A stretch of DNA of 11,490 bases from an uncultured Mucilaginibacter sp. (lineage in GTDB: Bacteria; Bacteroidota; Bacteroidia; Sphingobacteriales; Sphingobacteriaceae): NCBI RefSeq assembly GCF_946481715.1, contig NZ_CAMLOV010000171.1, forward strand, positions 1 to 11,490, given 5' to 3'. The position numbers were made by a program, and so were the translations under genes. Shown piece by piece: positions 1 to 7,070 of the stretch. Positions within the stretch are counted from its first letter, which is position 1, and each line of letters opens with the position of its first letter. Below the pieces are notes generated by a model. The model was not told the DNA's origin and made no database searches. It worked only from the letters and a program-made list of their open reading frames with translations.

Positions 1-55
1 TTAACCTTTAACCTTTAACCTTTAACCTTTAACCTTTAACCTTTAACCTTTAACC
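1..55. repeat. Heptamer tandem repeat TTAACCT, about 7.9 copies
   Basis: Seven perfect copies of TTAACCT (1-49) are followed by six bases of an eighth (50-55). After that come looser relatives such as CCAACCT and TTCTAAC up to about position 82. The array begins at the window edge, so its full length is unknown. It lies directly upstream of the ispH promoter. It resembles a telomere repeat only superficially; the context is an ordinary bacterial intergenic region. Confidence 0.95.
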
Positions 56-96
56 ATTCAAACTTTTCCAACCTTTCTAACTTAAAATAAATACCG

Positions 97-104
97 TATT
101 TTTG
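97..104 (+). promoter_or_regulatory. Bacteroidota -7 promoter box for ispH
   Basis: TATTTTTG matches the Bacteroidota sigma-factor -7 consensus TAnnTTTG at every fixed position. A TTC at 75-77, 19 bp upstream, is one base from the -33 TTG element. The ATG of ispH begins only 7 bases after the box, so a transcript from here would have almost no 5' leader. Confidence 0.6.
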
Positions 105-111
105 CAAGCAA

Positions 112-963
112 ATGGGCGATTATCAACTACAGGTTACTATCGATCAGGATTCGGGCTTTTGCTTTGGGGTGGTATACGCCATTGATATGGCCGAGGAAAT
201 ATTGGCCGAAGATGGCTATTTGTATTGCCTGGGCGATATTGTGCATAATGATGAGGAAGTTGACCGCCTAAAGGCATTGGGGCTGCGCATTATAGAACAC
301 GCCGACCTGGTGGGGCTACACGATGAGAAAGTGCTGATACGTGCGCACGGCGAAGCCCCCGAAACCTATAAAATTGCCTTAGAGAATAATATCACGCTGA
401 TTGATGCCAGCTGCCCGGTGGTGCTTAAGCTGCAAAACCGCATCAAAACATCGTACGATAATAACGAGAAGATACTGATTTTTGGCAAGCATGGCCATGC
501 CGAAGTGGTGGGCCTTGAGGGCCAAACCAATGGCAATGCGCTGGTTTTTCAGGACATAAGCGAACTGGATAACGCCGATCTCCCCGCCAACTTTACCCTG
601 TACAGCCAAACTACCAAAAGCATGGAAAAATTTTACCATGTGAAGGATGAGTTGCTGAGCCGTGGCTACGAAGTAAAGGCTAATGATACCATTTGCCGAC
701 AGGTAAGCAACCGCGATAAGGACCTGCCCGCCTTTGTGGCAAAATTTGATAAGATAGTGTTTGTATCGGGCAAAAAATCGAGTAACGGCAAGGTGCTTTA
801 CGAGGTTTGCCGCAAGCATAACCCAAACACCTACTTTATATCGAGCGTAAACGAACTGGATAAAAACATGTTTGCCGCTGGCGATAAGGTGGGCATTGCC
901 GGTGCAACATCAAGCCCAATGTGGCTGATGCAGATGGTAAAGGCCCAACTGGAAACCTATTAA
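112..963 (+). CDS. ispH: 4-hydroxy-3-methylbut-2-enyl diphosphate reductase (IspH/LytB)
   Basis: This iron-sulfur enzyme catalyses the last step of the MEP pathway, reducing HMBPP to IPP and DMAPP in the cytoplasm. The 283-residue protein has the three conserved cluster cysteines: C17 in GFCFGV, C101 in DASCPVV and C195 in TICRQVSN. It also has the substrate-binding histidines H45 (IVHN), H79 (RAHG) and H129, the catalytic Glu E131 in HAEVVG, the QTT motif around T167-T168 and the SSN motif at 223-225. The C-terminal GATSSP is typical of the family. Length is somewhat short of the roughly 310 residues of the E. coli enzyme but nothing essential is missing. It is first in a tight plus-strand cluster, with only 9 bp to the next gene. 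Its product feeds carotenoid synthesis, which fits crtW two genes downstream. Confidence 0.97.
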   Translation: MGDYQLQVTIDQDSGFCFGVVYAIDMAEEILAEDGYLYCLGDIVHNDEEVDRLKALGLRIIEHADLVGLHDEKVLIRAHGEAPETYKIALENNITLIDASCPVVLKLQNRIKTSYDNNEKILIFGKHGHAEVVGLEGQTNGNALVFQDISELDNADLPANFTLYSQTTKSMEKFYHVKDELLSRGYEVKANDTICRQVSNRDKDLPAFVAKFDKIVFVSGKKSSNGKVLYEVCRKHNPNTYFISSVNELDKNMFAAGDKVGIAGATSSPMWLMQMVKAQLETY

Positions 964-972
964 CCATACTGC

Positions 973-1479
973 ATGAAACAGGCGCTGATTAGTATGCTAC
1001 TTTTTTTAAGCGCCTGCCAGCAAAAGCAAGCTGTAAGCAACTACCTGTATAGAGTTGAAGGCACCGTAAGCGGCGATTACGGCTACATAAATGCCAAAGG
1101 CGACACCGTTATCCGTCCCGGCAAATACCCCATGTGTTTTACCGATACCTTTAAAACTTTTGCATTGGTTACCGATACCGGGATAGGCTTTGTTGGCATC
1201 GACCGAAACGAAAAAGTATTATTTAAAGTTTTCCCTTTTGATAACGGGCCGGATTATACTTCGGAAGGGTATTTCCGCATTATGGACGGCGATAAAATTG
1301 GCTATGCCGACACCACCGGCAAGGTGGTTATTCAACCACAGTATGCCTGCGCTTTCCCATTTAAAAACGATACTGCCAAAGTGAGCAATAATTGTGAGGT
1401 GATTGCCGATGGCGAGCACTCAACCTGGGAAAGCAAGAACTGGTATTATATTGATAAAGCCGGCGAACGCGTTAAATAG
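973..1479 (+). CDS. Putative WG-repeat-like lipoprotein
   Basis: This 168-residue protein starts with a short signal peptide ending in a lipobox, L12-S13-A14-C15, followed by QQKQ, so it is probably an exported lipoprotein. After that, two or three degenerate repeats are visible: a GYINAKGDTVIRP block near residues 36-48, a GFVGIDRNEKVLF block around residues 73-85 and a GYADTTGKVVIQPQY block near 110-124. They follow the WG-repeat (KWG/beta-propeller-like) pattern of a Gly-aromatic pair, Asp, Gly-Lys, then a hydrophobic strand and Pro. The true Trp-Gly pair is replaced by GY or GF. WG proteins have no single known function. The gene lies 9 bp after ispH and 10 bp before crtW, so it is probably co-transcribed, but nothing in it points to isoprenoid chemistry. 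The lipoprotein call is fairly sure; the repeat family is likely. Confidence 0.75.
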   Translation: MKQALISMLLFLSACQQKQAVSNYLYRVEGTVSGDYGYINAKGDTVIRPGKYPMCFTDTFKTFALVTDTGIGFVGIDRNEKVLFKVFPFDNGPDYTSEGYFRIMDGDKIGYADTTGKVVIQPQYACAFPFKNDTAKVSNNCEVIADGEHSTWESKNWYYIDKAGERVK

Positions 1480-1489
1480 GGAACAGAAT

Positions 1490-2224
1490 TTGCATCAGCC
1501 TCAATCAAAAAGCCCCGCTTTGCAAAAAACACCTTCATACACCGGTTTATTTATTGCCCTGCTTGTTATTGGCAGCTGGGTTACCAGTACGCTGCTGCTG
1601 ATGCAATGGCAGGTAAACTTTGCCAACCCGCTGCTTTACCTATTTATTTTGATACAGATGCACCTGTATACCGGCTTATTTATTACCGCGCACGATGCTA
1701 TGCACGGCACCGTTGCCCCAAACATAGGGCTGAATAATTTGGTGGGCTATGTTTGCACTTTTTTATACGCATCGTTTTGGTACCCGCAGCTTTACACCAA
1801 GCACCATAAACACCATAGCCACGTGCATACCCACGATGACCCGGATTATCACAACGGCGGTTTCGTTGCCTGGTATGTTCAATTCATCCGCAATTACCTT
1901 TCTATATGGCAAATTGTGGTGATGGCCATCCTTTTCAACGTGTTTAAAATGTGGGTGCCGCAGCCCAACCTTATCCTGTTTTGGGTGGTGCCCTCGCTGT
2001 TGAGTACTCTGCAATTGTTTTATTTTGGAACTTACCTGCCCCACAAGGGCGAGCATGATAATAAACACCAAAGCCGGAGTTTGCCGCGTAACCATTTCCT
2101 GGCCTTTTTTAGCTGCTATTTTTTTGGCTACCATTACGAGCACCATGATGCGCCATGGGTGCCATGGTGGAAGCTGTGGCAAGCGCCAGCCCCACCCAAC
2201 CCTCCCCGGAAGGGAGGGCTTTGA
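1490..2224 (+). CDS. crtW: Beta-carotene 4-ketolase, CrtW type (fatty acid desaturase superfamily)
   Basis: This is a membrane di-iron oxygenase that introduces the 4-keto group on beta-ionone rings. The di-iron histidine motifs are complete: H68-D-A-M-H72, H105-H-K-H-H109 and H215-Y-E-H-H219. CrtW-specific blocks set it apart from ordinary acyl desaturases: FITAHDAMHG (64-73), DDPDYHNGG (116-124), FGTYLPHKGEHD (179-190) and VPWWKL (224-229). Hydrophobic segments lie near residues 19-38, 48-66, 84-96, 140-156 and 161-181. No suitable ATG exists; the first in-frame ATG falls inside the first membrane segment. I chose TTG 1490, which has AGGGA seven bases upstream and gives 244 residues, close to characterised CrtW (about 242). 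TTG 1403 would overlap the previous gene by 77 bp, and TTG 1520 is also possible. The last dozen residues are encoded by a dispersed repeat. Confidence 0.88.
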   Translation: MHQPQSKSPALQKTPSYTGLFIALLVIGSWVTSTLLLMQWQVNFANPLLYLFILIQMHLYTGLFITAHDAMHGTVAPNIGLNNLVGYVCTFLYASFWYPQLYTKHHKHHSHVHTHDDPDYHNGGFVAWYVQFIRNYLSIWQIVVMAILFNVFKMWVPQPNLILFWVVPSLLSTLQLFYFGTYLPHKGEHDNKHQSRSLPRNHFLAFFSCYFFGYHYEHHDAPWVPWWKLWQAPAPPNPPRKGGL

Positions 2225-2278
2225 TTGGAGAGGTAGGAGTGAGGCTCTAACAAAAAGCCCCTCTTTAGGGGCGGGCTG
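2187..2278. repeat. Hairpin-rich intergenic element overlapping the crtW 3' end
   Basis: Outer arms CAGCCC (2187-2192) and GGGCTG (2273-2278) enclose two perfect hairpins. The first is CCCTCCC/GGGAGGG (2200-2206, 2212-2218; 5-nt loop) and the second is GCCCCT/AGGGGC (2257-2262, 2267-2272; 4-nt loop). From memory, C-rich elements of this look are dispersed between genes of many Bacteroidota genomes. The crtW stop codon at 2222-2224 lies inside it. It could act as a weak terminator or mRNA 3' stabiliser, but neither hairpin is followed by a clear T-run. Confidence 0.7.
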
Positions 2279-2348
2279 CCAAAATATGATACTCATCATA
2301 TATTTGTAATTTGTAACCTCTCAAATGCAGTACCGGTGTAAATTATCT

Positions 2349-2356
2349 TATTTTTG
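2349..2356 (+). promoter_or_regulatory. Bacteroidota -7 promoter box for hemH
   Basis: TATTTTTG is a full match to TAnnTTTG and ends 13 bases before the hemH ATG. No TTG -33 element is present at the right distance. It suggests that hemH is transcribed independently of the ispH-crtW cluster. Confidence 0.6.
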
Positions 2357-2369
2357 CGCAATTTAAATT

Positions 2370-3389
2370 ATGGCGAAAAAGGGAGTTTTACTGGTTAACC
2401 TTGGCACACCGGATAGTCCGTCTACAGCGGATGTACGCAAATACCTGGATGAATTTTTGATGGACCCGCGGGTGATTGATGTGAACGCAGCTTTGCGCAC
2501 ATTTTTGGTGAAAGCCATAATCGTGCCCTTCCGCGCGCCAAAATCGGCTAAGTTGTACCAGGCCATCTGGAATAACGAAACCGGTTCGCCCCTAAAACAT
2601 TACAGCATATTACAGCAAAAAGCCCTGCAGCAACGCCTTGGCGATGGTTATATGGTGGAGCTGGCCATGCGCTACCAAAGCCCCTCTATCGAATCGGCTT
2701 TGCAAAAGTTGAAGGATGCTTTGGTAAGCGAAATACAGGTGATAGCACTTTTTCCGCAGTATGCATCGGCAAGCACCGGCTCGGTACACGAGAAGGTAAT
2801 GAGCATTGTAAAGGACTGGCAAACCGTGCCGAATATCACTTTCGCTAATTCTTTCCACGATAATGAGTTGATGATAGAAACATTTGCAGATAATGCCGCA
2901 AAACATCAGCCCGAAACTTACGACCACGTTTTGTTTAGCTTCCACGGACTGCCGCAGCGCCAGCTAAAAAAATGCGACCATACCAACAGCTATTGCCTGC
3001 AGGTAGATGGCTGCTGCAGTACACTGAACGATACCAACAAATTTTGCTATTCGGCACAAAGCTATGATACTGCGCGCCTCATTGCCGCCAAAATGAATCT
3101 GCCAAAAGAAAAGTATACTGTGTGCTTCCAAAGCCGCCTTGGCAGCGACCCATGGGTACAACCCTACACCAGTGAGGTAATTAAGCAAATGGCTGAACAG
3201 GGAAAAAAACGCCTGCTGGTATTTTGCCCGGCCTTTGTATCCGACTGCCTGGAGACCGTTTACGAAGTTACCACCGAATACGGCGACGAGTTTAAAGCCT
3301 TAGGTGGCGAGCACGTGCAATTGGTAGAAAGCTTGAATGCTGAACCGAAGTGGATAGACGCGTTAGAGAAGATGGTGCTGGAGGGTTAG
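2370..3389 (+). CDS. hemH: Ferrochelatase (protoporphyrin ferro-lyase)
   Basis: This enzyme inserts ferrous iron into protoporphyrin IX, the last step of haem synthesis. The 339-residue protein has the N-terminal LLVNLGTPD (7-15), the PQYASAST block (129-136), the catalytic histidine H192 in FSFHGLPQR and the conserved acid E295 in DCLETVYE. Between residues 202 and 226 it has five cysteines (202, 209, 215, 216 and 226), directly after the active-site histidine. A class of bacterial ferrochelatases is known to bind a [2Fe-2S] cluster through four cysteines in an internal segment of about 20 residues, and C202, C209, C215 and C216 fit that arrangement. Cluster binding here is inferred. The ATG is well placed after a -7 promoter box. 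The gene is convergent with crtD, with repeats filling the space between them. Confidence 0.97.
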   Translation: MAKKGVLLVNLGTPDSPSTADVRKYLDEFLMDPRVIDVNAALRTFLVKAIIVPFRAPKSAKLYQAIWNNETGSPLKHYSILQQKALQQRLGDGYMVELAMRYQSPSIESALQKLKDALVSEIQVIALFPQYASASTGSVHEKVMSIVKDWQTVPNITFANSFHDNELMIETFADNAAKHQPETYDHVLFSFHGLPQRQLKKCDHTNSYCLQVDGCCSTLNDTNKFCYSAQSYDTARLIAAKMNLPKEKYTVCFQSRLGSDPWVQPYTSEVIKQMAEQGKKRLLVFCPAFVSDCLETVYEVTTEYGDEFKALGGEHVQLVESLNAEPKWIDALEKMVLEG

Positions 3390-3397
3390 TGAGATTT

Positions 3398-3551
3398 AAG
3401 AATCAAGAGACAAGAATCAAGAGACAAGAATCAAGAGACAAGAATCAAGAGACAAGAATCAAGAGGCAAGATTCAAGAATCAAGAGGCAGGAATCAAGAG
3501 ACAAGAATTAAGAGTCAAGAGATAAGAATCAAGAGTAAAGAGGCAAGAGAA
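3398..3551. repeat. 22-unit heptamer array, consensus AAGANNC
   Basis: An unbroken run of 22 units of 7 bp follows hemH. The first five pairs are almost identical 14-mers (AAGAATC plus AAGAGAC or AAGAGGC). Later units drift (AAGATTC, AAGAGGC, AGGAATC, AAGAGTA) but stay exactly in the 7-bp phase to 3551. There are no spacers, so it is not a CRISPR array. The spread from near-identical to degenerate units suggests growth by slippage or unequal recombination. Confidence 0.95.
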
Positions 3552-3573
3552 AAGGCAAAAGCTAATAGCCCCG

Positions 3574-3670
3574 CGTCATTGCGAGGTACGAAGCAATCTC
3601 TACGCTTTACGTGACCGCTTTGCATAGTGGCTCTGCATATCGGGAGATTGCTTCGTACCTCGCAATGACG
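3574..3670. repeat. 27-bp perfect inverted-repeat element, copy 1
   Basis: The left arm at 3574-3600 begins CGTCATTGCGAGG. It is the exact reverse complement of the right arm at 3644-3670, over 27 bp, with a 43-bp centre. The element ends 5 bp before the crtD stop codon, so it lies between the convergent hemH and crtD genes. A second copy occurs at 10686-10769. There is no coding sequence inside. It looks like a REP/REPIN-like or MITE-like palindromic element and could fold in transcripts from either side, though no T-run follows. Confidence 0.92.
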
Positions 3671-3675
3671 AAGTT

Positions 3676-5145
3676 TTATATTTCCTCTGATACTATCTTC
3701 GCCGATAACAAACAAAGCGGTATACCCCCGCCCGGGTGCACGCTGCCCCCACAAAAATACAAGCCCTTTACTTTAGACGATTGATTGGCATGCCTTAAAA
3801 ATGCTGCGAACCGGCTGTTAGAGCTGGTACCGTAAATAGAACCTTTGTAGGATGATGTCTTGCTTTCTATGCTGCGCGGATCTAAGATAGATTCGCATTC
3901 GATTAGTTTGCTGATGTCCTCACCTAATATTCTGGCAAGTTTTTGCAGGATACCTTGCCGCGCTGCCGTTATCAACTCATCCCAATTCTGTCCGTTATTT
4001 GCGGGCGTATTGATCATTACAAACCAGTTCTCGCAGCCGGCAGGCGCGTCGTTGGGCTTTAGCTTGGAGCTGATGTTAAGGTAAACCGTTGGGTCATCAT
4101 AAATATCCTGTTCTTTCCAGATATGGTTGAACTCGGCCCGGTAATCGGCACTGAAAAAGATATTGTGCAGATCCAGCTCCGCGAAAGTCCTTTTTATCCC
4201 CCAATAAAATATCAGTGCCGAACTGCTGCGTTGCTGGCCAAGCGTTTTTTGCGGGTGCAATTGCGGATGCTTTTGCAGCAGGCTTTTATAAGTGAACCAG
4301 ATATCCATATTAGATACCACCATATCGCCCGTGATATTTTCACCCTTTACCCGGATGCCTTTGGCTGATTTATTAATTACAACGATCTCATCCACCCGGG
4401 CATTATAGTGGAATTTTACACCCAATTCCTCCGTCAGTTTTATCAGCGATAGCGTTATGTTGTACATCCCACCGGCAGGAAAATAAGCTCCGAAGTGATG
4501 TTCGAGATGCGGGATCACGTTCAATGTGGCGGGTGCTTCGTAGGGATCGGAACCGTTGTAGGTAGCGTACCTGTCGAAAAACTGCACCACCCGCTTATCT
4601 TTAAAATAAGTTGCGTTGGCTTTATGCATTGTGCGGAAAGCGTCTATCTGCGGTAACCTAAAAACAGAACGCAGGGTGTCCCAGCGCAGAAAAGTTTGCA
4701 GCCGGTGCAGCGAACGCTCTAAAAACACATGATTGGTAATGTTGTAGATATCGGCACTACTGGCCAGGTATTTAATAACGTTATCTGCGGGCTCGCCTGT
4801 GGCGCGGTTTATTTCCTCAGCAAATTTTTGCGTATCGGCGTAAGCGTTTATGCGCGTACCGTCTTCATAAAAGTATTTGCAAACGGTATCCAGTTTTTGA
4901 TATTGGAAGTAGTCGGCCGGGTTTTTACCCGCCAGCGAAAACAACTCATCGATGTATTGTGGCATGGTGAGCAGGCTTGGCCCGGCATCGAAACGATAAC
5001 CATTTTCCTCAATTTGTGATAGTTTGCCGCCCGGGTAACTGTTGGCTTCAAAAACCTCTACGGCATATCCTTTTACCGCCAAGCGGATGGCAGTTGCAAT
5101 ACCGGCAATACCGGCGCCTATGATGATGGCTTTTTTAGGAGGCAT
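3676..5145 (-). CDS. crtD: CrtI/CrtD-family carotenoid desaturase, probably 3,4-desaturase CrtD
   Basis: This FAD-dependent amine-oxidase-fold carotenoid desaturase has 489 residues. The dinucleotide motif GAGIAG is at 10-15, with the ribose-binding Glu at E33, followed by PGGKL and RFDAGPSLLTMP (51-62). The C-terminal FAD block is intact: LYFCGGSVHPGGGIPLCLLSAKIVS. The stretches DRYATYNGS, APATLNVIPHLEH and FYWGIKRTFAELDLHN match what I recall of Bacteroidota 1-hydroxycarotenoid 3,4-desaturases. Phytoene desaturases of this phylum usually read GPSWYWMP instead of GPSLLTMP, so CrtD is favoured over CrtI; a phytoene desaturase role is not excluded. I chose ATG 5145 because the Rossmann motif follows at once and a promoter-like box precedes it. 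An in-frame ATG at 5265 would add 40 residues encoded by an intergenic repeat. Confidence 0.85.
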   Translation of the reverse strand: MPPKKAIIIGAGIAGIATAIRLAVKGYAVEVFEANSYPGGKLSQIEENGYRFDAGPSLLTMPQYIDELFSLAGKNPADYFQYQKLDTVCKYFYEDGTRINAYADTQKFAEEINRATGEPADNVIKYLASSADIYNITNHVFLERSLHRLQTFLRWDTLRSVFRLPQIDAFRTMHKANATYFKDKRVVQFFDRYATYNGSDPYEAPATLNVIPHLEHHFGAYFPAGGMYNITLSLIKLTEELGVKFHYNARVDEIVVINKSAKGIRVKGENITGDMVVSNMDIWFTYKSLLQKHPQLHPQKTLGQQRSSSALIFYWGIKRTFAELDLHNIFFSADYRAEFNHIWKEQDIYDDPTVYLNISSKLKPNDAPAGCENWFVMINTPANNGQNWDELITAARQGILQKLARILGEDISKLIECESILDPRSIESKTSSYKGSIYGTSSNSRFAAFLRHANQSSKVKGLYFCGGSVHPGGGIPLCLLSAKIVSEEI

Positions 5146-5150
5146 GGCGG

Positions 5151-5158
5151 TAAAGATA
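5151..5158 (-). promoter_or_regulatory. Possible -7 promoter box for crtD
   Basis: On the minus strand TATCTTTA matches TAnnTTTG except at the last base, and ends 5 bases before the crtD ATG. It is the only candidate seen close to the start. The call is weak because of the mismatch and the lack of a -33 element. Confidence 0.35.
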
Positions 5159-5199
5159 AAACTCTTAGGGGGACTTGGTGGGGATATGCCGGCGATTTT

Positions 5200-5360
5200 A
5201 CCGCAGAGTGCACCGAGGAAGAGCGCAGAGGCCACAGAGTTAATCAGCCGGTTACTTCTTTGCATTGATCTTTAATCAATAAAACTCTTTAATAAATTTG
5301 GCAAGCTCTGTGCGCTCTGCGTTCACCACTTACAAAATCTCTGCGTTTCTCTGCGGTTAA
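5200..5360. repeat. Degenerate CGCAGAG repeats in inverted arrangement
   Basis: Most of the 220-bp gap between lysR and crtD is made of variants of CGCAGAG/CACAGAG. They run forward at 5200-5240 (CCGCAGAG, CGCAGAG, CACAGAG) and inverted at 5306-5357 (CTCTGTG, CTCTGCG, CTCTGCG, CTCTGCGG). The outer ends ACCGCAGAG (5200-5208) and CTCTGCGGT (5349-5357) are perfect 9-bp complements, so the region can fold into a large imperfect hairpin. From memory, repeats of this kind are dispersed in many Bacteroidota genomes. No gene is seen here. Confidence 0.8.
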
Positions 5361-5365
5361 AAAAA

Positions 5366-6268
5366 TCACCCTTTTGCAATATACCCCGCAGCATAATTGA
5401 TAAAATTGCCCGTCAGCCCATTATCCTCAGTCCCCTTGCGGCGGATGAAGTAAAAATCGCGGGTTATCTTCAATCCTTCTATAGGCACTTCTACCAGTTC
5501 ACCTTCTGCCAACTGGCGGACAATGGAAGGGCGGGGCATAAAGCCGAGGCATTGGTCGGCCAGCAGGAAATTCTTTAGCGCTTCGGTACCGCCGAGGCGT
5601 ATCTTAACCGAAAGGTCGGCAGGTTTAATGTTGAGTGCGGCAATGGCCTTTAATAAAGCAGTTAACGTACCCGACCCACGTTCGCGCAGGGCCAGCGGCG
5701 TTTTTACAAACTGCTTTAAAGTAAGCGACCTCCCCGCCAGCGGGCTTTTGGCCGAACAAACAGGTATCACCTCGTCGCTCATAAAAGGGGTGTAGGTAAC
5801 GGTGGTAAGCTTGCTGTCGGCTTCTATAATGCCCAGGTCTACCTCATGGTTTAGCAGGGCATTCAGGATGTATTCCGAATTACGGTTAACCAACTGCACG
5901 CCCACATTGGCGTACTCGCGCTGAAAGCCGGAAAGGATATAGGGCAAAATATATAAGGCAATGGTAGTGCTTGCCCCCAGCCGTAAATGCCCGGCTGCGT
6001 TGGCCACATTGCTTAGGATGGATAGGTCGTACTCCACCTTGCGCTCAATTTCGGTAGCTTCTTTTAAGTATTGGTTTAGTTTGATGCCCGCTTCGGTTAG
6101 CAAAATGGTGTTGCCTTTGCGTTCGAATAAAGGTAATTTATATTGGTCTTCCAGCGCTTTGATGTGCTTGCTGATGGCGGGCTGCGTAATAAACAACACC
6201 TGCGCCGCCTTAGAAAAACTAAGGTTGGCGGCAACTTCCATAAAAACGCGGTGAGAGAAGGAGATCAT
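5366..6268 (-). CDS. LysR-family transcriptional regulator
   Basis: This 300-residue protein has the normal LysR length and layout. An N-terminal winged helix-turn-helix covers residues 1-62, with the recognition region SFSKAAQVLFITQPAISKHI followed by ALEDQYKLPLFERKG. A linker helix and a two-lobed periplasmic-binding-like effector domain follow (about 90-295), including RLGASTTIALYILP and the RERGSGTL stretch seen in CysB/CbbR-like members. The ligand cannot be read from the sequence. Its ATG overlaps the stop codon of the upstream secreted-protein gene by 4 bp (ATGA), which implies translational coupling. LysR genes are more often divergent from their targets; here no divergent neighbour exists, so the target may be its own transcript or crtD, which follows 220 bp downstream. 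Those targets are conjecture. Confidence 0.93.
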   Translation of the reverse strand: MISFSHRVFMEVAANLSFSKAAQVLFITQPAISKHIKALEDQYKLPLFERKGNTILLTEAGIKLNQYLKEATEIERKVEYDLSILSNVANAAGHLRLGASTTIALYILPYILSGFQREYANVGVQLVNRNSEYILNALLNHEVDLGIIEADSKLTTVTYTPFMSDEVIPVCSAKSPLAGRSLTLKQFVKTPLALRERGSGTLTALLKAIAALNIKPADLSVKIRLGGTEALKNFLLADQCLGFMPRPSIVRQLAEGELVEVPIEGLKITRDFYFIRRKGTEDNGLTGNFINYAAGYIAKG

Positions 6269-7059
6269 TTGGCTAAGTTACTCACCTTTTCGAAATACTT
6301 TCCTGTGAATTTGTAGGTGATGAACTTCTTGGTGACGTTACCCTCCCCATCTACCAAAGGTATCAGGATGGTTTGTGTTGCGGCATCGAAGGTAATTGTT
6401 GGCCGTTTGGCAAAATCGATATCAACTACCGAAAAGAAATTGTAATCGTAGTATATTTTGCTGCGCAGCCCGCTTTTGGTTTTGATGAGCTTTACATCAT
6501 CGTTTAACTTGCCGTTTTCGATAGCAAATACTTTGACGCCCGTACCCGCATCTTTAGTAGAATAAATGGTGCCATAAACGCCGAGGTAGTAAGTTTTACC
6601 GCCTATTTTAAACGTATACAGATTGGTATAAAAAGGGACGTACAAATCGTCGTTGCTGCGGAGCAGCACGGAATTTGTTTTACCGCCAACTTTGTATTGC
6701 AGCACATTGGCAAAATCGCGCATGGTGCCGCCTTCCCAGGTTTCCCAGGCGTATATTTTAAAAAGGCCATCAGCAGACGTAAACATATTCAGCTGCGCCT
6801 TTTTTAATGAAGGAAATGCCTCACTGATAGTGGAAGAGTACTTAACCGTATATGCTTTTAATTTCTTGCCGAAAGCATCGTTGACATCGCCCAGGGAATC
6901 GGCGGCGCCTTCCTGCCCTTTTCTGTCTTTTTCGGCCCAGTAATTTATCCTTTTGAATGACTGGAGCAGGTCGGCCTCGATGGTTTTTGAGATTTGTGCC
7001 CAAACCTCCGCTGATGTGAGACAACAAATTGTTAAAAGGAATAATTTAAGGGTTTTCAT
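6265..7059 (-). CDS. Secreted protein of unknown function
   Basis: I do not recognise this 264-residue protein. It begins with a clear Sec signal peptide: KTLK, a hydrophobic core LFLLTICCLTS, then EVWA before Q22, a good signal peptidase I site. The two cysteines in the core do not form a lipobox, so it is probably a soluble periplasmic or outer-surface protein. The mature part starts with a charged helical region (about 25-75). It continues with beta-rich sequence having repeated Gly-Gly-Lys-Thr turns (VGGKT at about 124-128, IGGKTYYLGVYGTIY at about 152-166), as in a beta-sheet sandwich or propeller. No enzyme motif is visible. It starts 11 bp after hicA and overlaps lysR by 4 bp, so it belongs to the same transcript and is likely linked in function to LysR. 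Confidence 0.8.
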   Translation of the reverse strand: MKTLKLFLLTICCLTSAEVWAQISKTIEADLLQSFKRINYWAEKDRKGQEGAADSLGDVNDAFGKKLKAYTVKYSSTISEAFPSLKKAQLNMFTSADGLFKIYAWETWEGGTMRDFANVLQYKVGGKTNSVLLRSNDDLYVPFYTNLYTFKIGGKTYYLGVYGTIYSTKDAGTGVKVFAIENGKLNDDVKLIKTKSGLRSKIYYDYNFFSVVDIDFAKRPTITFDAATQTILIPLVDGEGNVTKKFITYKFTGKYFEKVSNLAK

Positions 7060-7070
7060 GCAACAAATCG

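Noticed and set aside
1..55. Telomere-like repeat suggesting a chromosome end or eukaryotic DNA
   Set aside because: The unit is not a known telomere repeat, the run is short, and it leads straight into a bacterial promoter and ispH.
2025..2309. Plus-strand 94-residue open frame
   Set aside because: It is in another frame of crtW and continues through the hairpin element; its sequence is low-complexity and resembles no protein family.
3398..3551. CRISPR array
   Set aside because: Units are 7 or 14 bp with no spacers and no cas genes nearby; it is a simple tandem repeat.
3601..3643. Possible passenger gene or small RNA in the centre of the inverted-repeat element
   Set aside because: The centre is only 43 bp, has no open frame or promoter box, and shares nothing with the centre of copy 2.
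3515..3754. Minus-strand 79-residue open frame
   Set aside because: It runs through the heptamer array and inverted-repeat element and overlaps the crtD 3' end; no protein-like composition.
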